The position numbers were made by a program, and so were the translations under genes. A stretch of 64,000 nucleotides of DNA from Mytilus edulis (taxonomy: Eukaryota > Mollusca > Bivalvia > Mytilida > Mytilidae). Shown here one piece after another: positions 58,871 through 64,000 of this stretch; position 1 is the stretch's first letter, and the number at the start of each line of letters is the position of its first letter. Below the pieces are notes generated by a model, which was given only the letters and a program-made list of their open reading frames with translations, ran no database searches and was not told the DNA's origin. The DNA lies in the NCBI RefSeq assembly GCF_963676685.1, contig NC_092349.1:82348604-82412603 (forward strand), given 5' to 3'.

Positions 58871-59964
58871 AGCATCATGCCAATGACTGGTTTTAGAATA
58901 AATATGCTTATTTCCGTAGACAAGACCATATGAGCGAATCGATATCAATACTAGTACCAAAATATGCCATCCTTAATGACTTGACAACAGTATCGTAACC
59001 TTTGATAACCAAATATTATCTAAATTATTTAAGTTATCAGTTTCCCCACTTTAGAAGCAATGTAAAACCTGCAAATGGGATATACATTTTTCGACTCATT
59101 CTGTATTCTAAAGCTTGCAGTGGTACTCAGATTCTATAAAGCGTCAAAAATGTCTTACCAACAGGGTTGTGTCAAATAATTTAATATTCTTTTTAAAAAA
59201 AAAATCATCGTTATATACCAAGATCTTGTTGATAGATATTCAGTAACAACTTCACAAATAATTCATGATGTCTCGAAGTATAGATTCTTGGTACTGTCGT
59301 TGTTTATCAACTTAGTTAAGCGTTAATGTGTTATTTTATTTGTAACTTATTAACCTACCAAGTTACTGTTGAGTCAATTATTGGTAATATTTCATCACAT
59401 CCCGTCATTGTGTTGTCCTATGGTTTACGTTTTGTATTCCAGACTTTTCTTCTTTTTAGTTGATTTGTCTATAAACCATTTTTATTTCCTTGTGTACATA
59501 TATGTTTGATTTTATAGTAATTAAGATTATAACACAATGTCGATTGTTGTACCCCTATTTTTGACATTATTATCTATTATGTCTATTTGTTTTGTGTATA
59601 CATTGTTGTAAGTATAATGAAATATTATGCAACTGTTATATAAGTAAGAGGTTCAGCTACCTATGAACGCTTTGTACATAAGGACATTAATAATAATGAC
59701 AGTTGTATCCCTTCCTTTGATATTTTTGAATTGCTGATTTTGCCATTTGATAAGGAACTTTCTATTTTGAATTTTCCTTTGAGTTTGGTAAAAAAAAATT
59801 ACATTTAAGGAACAGGTCTTTACGATCAGAAAATTCGGAAACTACTGACTGAGAACTGTTAATTATAATTAATGCAGCCACAATGGTATTTTATTGTGCA
59901 TTCACCACCGTCAAATTATTGTAAATGATACTTATTTAATTTGATTGTATGTGTTGTTAATCTA

Positions 59965-60200
59965 AGATGAAATTAAGAATGGAAATGGGGTTGTCAATGA
60001 GACAACAACCCGACCATAGAACAGAAAACAGCAGAAGGTCACCAACAGGTCTTTAATGCAGATAGAAATTCCAGCACCCGGAGGCGTCCTTCAGCTAACC
60101 CTTAACAAATATTTATACTAGTTCAGTGATAATGAACGCCATACTAAGCTCCAAATAGTACACAAGAAGCTAAAATTAAAAGAAAAACCAGACTACATAA
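59965..60200 (+). repeat. Dispersed repeat (ACAACCCGACCA family)
   Basis: GAGACAACAACCCGACCATA, AGGTCTTTAATGCAGATAG and CAGCACCCGGAGGCGTCC match 33405-33530. Confidence 0.6.
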
Positions 60201-60311
60201 GGCCAGAGGCTCACTATTCATTTCATCTATTATATGTGATAAAGTGCTGAGAAGACGTCAAATTTTAATATTTTTAATAATGGAATAGAAGGAATGTTTC
60301 GAAGAAAGCAT

Positions 60312-60730
60312 CTATACCAGCTGATGTATGAGCACCCCAGAAAACGTATTAAACTGTTCTACTGGGTTACCATAAATTATTGCTTTGCCGATCGTATCTC
60401 CTCTATGTTTCATCCAAACCATATCTCCAGTCTTTAACTCAACAACTACTGTTTCAGTGCTTATGTGGTGATTGCTGTTTGCATATAGATAACCAATTGC
60501 ATTTCCATTTTTTACAATATCAACGTGGACATAGTTACTACCTTCGGCAAAAAGTGAGCAAGAGAATAAATATATTCCTTTTACCGGAGCAGTGAAATGA
60601 CTGTGGCGAGAATCAAACGCATTTCTAGTGTTAGTTATAACTTTGTCAAATTCTACAATCTGATCCTGACCAAGCTGTATGTTATGTGTTAGTGCTGCAG
60701 AAAAGGCGACTGCTGTTGCAGGTACGATTG
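60312..60730 (-). CDS. C1q gene: C1q-domain exon
   Basis: 419 nt. On the minus strand the acceptor is ATATTATTCCAG and the stop TAG lies at 60314-60312. It encodes the full ~135-residue jelly-roll domain without breaks. Confidence 0.92.
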
Positions 60731-61733
60731 CTGGAATAATATATCTCTAGTTAAAACAACGTATTTAGTACATTGATGTTTTAAGGATGTACTTGGGTGA
60801 TGTTTTTTTAATGTGTGTCATATGTTCACAATCCTTATAAGTGTTCTCCCTACGATACAAGGTAAAATATTTTGCCCAGTAACGTCTGTTTGTCTTTTCG
60901 TTTAAGACTTCGTTTAAGACTTAACACATCATAAAAGGTCGTTTACCAAGCAGATCTTAGATTTCTCTTCTTTTTATTTGAGACCCAAGTTACAATATAA
61001 GGTAAAAGTCCAAGTCAGCTTTTTCCCGCCATATTTAAAATATAAAATATCTCGAAAAAAAAAAGCTCCATGACCCATCAACAGTTTATCTTATTTTGTT
61101 ATTGGGCTAATGCTCTTCCGGCTTTTTAATCCTTTTTTTTTAAATTAATCTTAGTTCATTCCCAAAACATGATAATTGTAAATTGAGTGTCCTTCCATTG
61201 TTCAATTTAATGTTAACCTTCAATTGCAATTAACAAAAAGGACATATGTCATTGTTGATCTATAACTGTTAAAAACAAGATCGATTTATTCCTCGGTTTA
61301 CTTAGAACTGAAACAAAAAAATTATTATTTTGATTTCTTTAAACTTCCAGACATTTTTTGTCTGACACTTTTAACGTTTTTCTCATAAGCTTTTATTTAC
61401 AAAATCAAATGTTTTACGAACTACTAGTATTATATTAAAGAACTATTATATCTTTCGGTATCAGTTATTAGAAAAGCGACTCAGATAAGTAGTTTTCTGG
61501 CATGGACTACAAGAAATTTATTTAGAGGAGGTTATATTCCAGTTTTTACTTACTCGAGGCTGGAACTAATAGACGCTTTCCATACAATTTTTCCTCCCCA
61601 TCCTCATTTCCAAGAAGTTTGATAATTTTTTCATATTTTGTCAATATTTCTTCATTTTGTCTTAGTATTTCCGAGTTCTCTCTTTGCAAGCTATAGAGTT
61701 GTCTCTTCATAACAACGATATCTGACCTGCAAT
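60312..61733 (-). CDS. C1q-domain-containing protein, 3' exons (5' end not found)
   Basis: Two minus-strand exons, 61554-61733 and 60312-60730, join in phase 1 across a GT-AG intron and give about 199 residues to TAG. The first encodes a charged helical stretch (from CRSDIVVMKRQL to EEKLYGKRLLV) with leucine/isoleucine spacing typical of a short coiled coil, which in this family drives trimer assembly. The second encodes the C1q domain: AVAFSAAL, VEFDKVITN, the aromatic-rich HFTAPVKGIYLFS core, NYVHVDIVKNG, GDMVWMKHRG and the closing NTFSGVLIHQL. Such proteins are secreted pattern-recognition or complement-like proteins in bivalves, where the family is very large. The signal-peptide exon should lie at higher coordinates or beyond the window; I found no convincing candidate. 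Confidence 0.9.
60783..61165. mobile_element. Repeat in the C1q gene intron
   Basis: It matches 3718-4122 of array unit 1 in reverse orientation: AGGATGTACTTGGGTGA, TTTGAGACCCAAGTTAC, AAGGTAAAAGTCCAAG, TTTTTCCCGCCATATT and ATCTCGAAAAAAAAAAGCTC. It lies wholly inside the intron between the two C1q exons. Confidence 0.68.
61554..61733 (-). CDS. C1q gene: coiled-coil exon
   Basis: 180 nt, phase 1 both ends. On the minus strand it follows CATCTTTAG and precedes the donor A|GTAAGT. Rich in Glu, Lys, Gln and Leu; one cysteine near the start could link chains. Confidence 0.82.
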
Positions 61734-61849
61734 CTAAAGATGAACAAAAACAAAAAATTCAATTTGGTCCGAGACCACAATTGTCGTCCCTTGATTTTCG
61801 TTGTTCACGAATATAGTCCCTAGTGTTAACAGTGGGTTACTTGCCAATA

Positions 61850-62165
61850 ATTTTTATACCCCTTCCAAATTTATTTCTCCATGTTTAATGCCTCAAATTG
61901 TAAGTAGGGGGTGAAATTACACTGTAAAAAAGTTTGGGTCCAGAATTTTACAGGAAAGTAGCGATTTGGTCCAGCTGAAAAAGGTTAAAAATTAGCACTT
62001 CGGAAGCTGTCAAAAGATTTCAAGACACCCTAAACTCAAAATTGTCCATATTTTGAGTTAGAGGCGATGAAGTTTTCTATAATTTTGATATAATTTGTCC
62101 CAAAAGTAGTACAACACACTGTAAAAATTTCATTGAGAAAGCGCAGGTGGGATTTTTTTTATTTT
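61850..62165 (-). repeat. Dispersed repeat upstream of the C1q exons
   Basis: The GGGGTGAAATTACACTGTAA and TTTGGTCCAGCTGAAAAAGG blocks are shared in reverse with 22330-22450. The continuation (ACACCCTAAACTCAAAATTG, CACACTGTAAAAATTTCATT) has no second copy here. Confidence 0.45.
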
Positions 62166-64000
62166 CATTTATGTTCTAAAAGAAATGCACTACGAATTAA
62201 TTGTGTTCTCGGACCATTTGATTAAGTTTTTTTGGCTTTAGTCCTGTCGTTTGACAAAATATGGTGGACAAAACCTTAAAGATAAAAAAAAATATTTTTG
62301 AACTAATTTTAGTGGCGCTTTATCATACTGTTTATATGATTCTAAATTAACTCATAAACCTTCATTTGAATGATAAAGTCATTTTGCAGTTTAGTTTTTA
62401 TCAAAAAGCAAAATGCATGGAGTACGTTTTTTTGCGGTAACTTACAAATATATTTTTGTAACAGGCCAATTCAACGACACAAATATATAATTAATGTGTG
62501 AAAGAGGGGAAATTGAATTCCTCATCCAGTTGGAAAGCAGGTCACGGTTTGACCCCAAGTTTATCAGCAACAATAGAGTCACGTGACCGTGAAAATTCAG
62601 TAAAAAAACGGACGAGACAAACCTCCTTTTAACTCACTAAATACTATTGTCGTAATAAAAACTTATTGACCTAACTAATCTTGAGTATCCATAGTTTATT
62701 CTCGTCAAAGCTCACTCATCAAATCAAAGTCCTTTATTCTTTATTTTATCTGCAAACTTGGAGTTTGGGTGAAAATTGTCAAGTCTCCTGATCGAAAAAT
62801 CTAAATATTTACGAGGAAACTAAAAATGATGGGCTGAATTTAAATTTAATAAAGCATCTTATTAAGACAAACACTCGATATGAATATCTCGGCAATAGAA
62901 TGTTGGATACGCAAACGTCAAATTGATTTCAAAACGAAGCGGTGGTTTTTATGCCGATTTGTGCAAGTGGTTATCTCCCCTTATATCACCAGTCAAAAAT
63001 AAAAACCCAGCAAAATGCATAAAAATTAAAAAAGGAGTTTACTTTACAAAAATTAGAAAGAAAATAAACGAAACTCGATTTATAACTATGTTATGATAAT
63101 ATAAAAAAGAGATACTTCCCTATTTTTCAGAGAAGGACTAAATGTAAAAAATTAAAAGACAAAATATTACTGTAGTAAAAAAAAACAATTCAGAAGTGTG
63201 GATAATGACACCTACATGTAAAACTAAAAACCTAGCTATATTGAAAAGAAATTAGATCTGGCGGATGAAATATACTACATGTAATTTTTGTATGTGGGAT
63301 CATTCCTAGCAGAATTTTTTAAAACACTTCTGATAATATTTAATGCAATAAAACATAGTTTATACAATTTGAATAATCTTTCTGAAAATTGATATAATTA
63401 TTAAATAAATAGTACTGATCATATATATATTTTATATTCTATAAGTGTGACCAAGAGTCACAACAAATTTCTTCAAATTAAGAGAGCCTTTAAACTCAAG
63501 CCTATGTTTCTTAGTTGAACAGTAAAATACAGAAAAGGGATTTATAAGTTTTATACCAAAAATATTGACAGAAATTCTGTAAAAAAATATGCTTTAAATT
63601 ATAAGTGAAAGTGACACAATTTTTAATTTCAGAATCATTATTATTGTAAAATTTAACTATTAGATTAGCTTGCACAGTAGCCCTTTGTCTTATTTCTCAG
63701 TGTATTTTATAGATTATGAAAGTAAACTTTTTGGAAAAAATGGGTCTTCTTCTCTTGAACAGGTTGCTGTATCAGCTGTTCAATTACATATAAAAAAATT
63801 ATAAACAAAGTATTGTATATATACTTTACCTGAATACTAGTAATAGGAATTGAAATGAAACTGGTGGGACAAATTTTGTGCATGTTACTTCAATAATGAT
63901 CAATGATGCTTAAATTTGACAAGAATTTGCCATTTGAATAAATTCAATTTTGTAAGAACACATCTCTATGAATTAACTTCTTGTTTGGCTGACTTGGCTT
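62166..64000. other. AT-rich region at the right edge
   Basis: It should contain or precede the 5' exon(s) of the C1q gene, but no exon with a signal peptide and a phase-1 donor stands out on the minus strand. A minus-strand ATG at about 63893 leads to a donor at about 63832 (AG|GTAAAG), but the 18 codons are not signal-like. Confidence 0.35.

Noticed and set aside
60380-60595. Plus-strand frame across the C1q exon
   Set aside because: It is the antisense shadow of the C1q domain coded on the minus strand.

Overview
The window looks like nuclear DNA of a bivalve mollusc, most likely a marine mussel (Mytilus-like). This is an inference from four things: AT-rich sequence, genes split into small exons by kilobase introns, many short dispersed non-coding repeats, and a C1q-domain gene of the type greatly expanded in mussels. 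There is no bacterial-style coding. Almost every long open frame is chance or repeat-derived, and the real genes show only as short exons with GT/AG borders.

Layout. (1) 1-14515 is a head-to-tail array of three copies of a ~5.2-5.35 kb unit, the third truncated, ending in a diverged partial unit. Copies 1 and 2 carry a ~400-420 bp palindromic transposable element; copy 3 has the matching empty site and a different insertion. Each unit keeps two small exon-like blocks (34 nt and 29 nt) whose phases would chain through the array, so this may be the amplified 3' end of a gene starting left of the window. (2) 14515-25900 has no supported gene; it holds mobile repeats and a diverged tandem duplication (19190-22320). 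(3) 25945-39877 and 46901-55745 hold two paralogous plus-strand genes (A and B). Each encodes a weak signal peptide, a Cys-containing, glycosylation-rich ectodomain (possibly CUB-like), a short Cys cluster, one membrane segment and a short tail. The first five exons match in phase, and exons 1-3 match in length; the tails differ. (4) 58263-58331 is a broken third copy of the membrane-segment exon. (5) 60312-61733, minus strand, holds the last two exons (coiled coil, C1q domain) of a C1q-domain secreted protein whose first exon was not found.

Together the window reads as an accessory, immune-like cluster: tandem receptor-like membrane proteins beside a soluble C1q-type recognition protein, in a repeat-rich and structurally unstable neighbourhood. 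The receptor family's function is not recognised; the immune reading rests on architecture and context. All exon models are from hand reading of splice sites, phase and A/B conservation, without transcript data.
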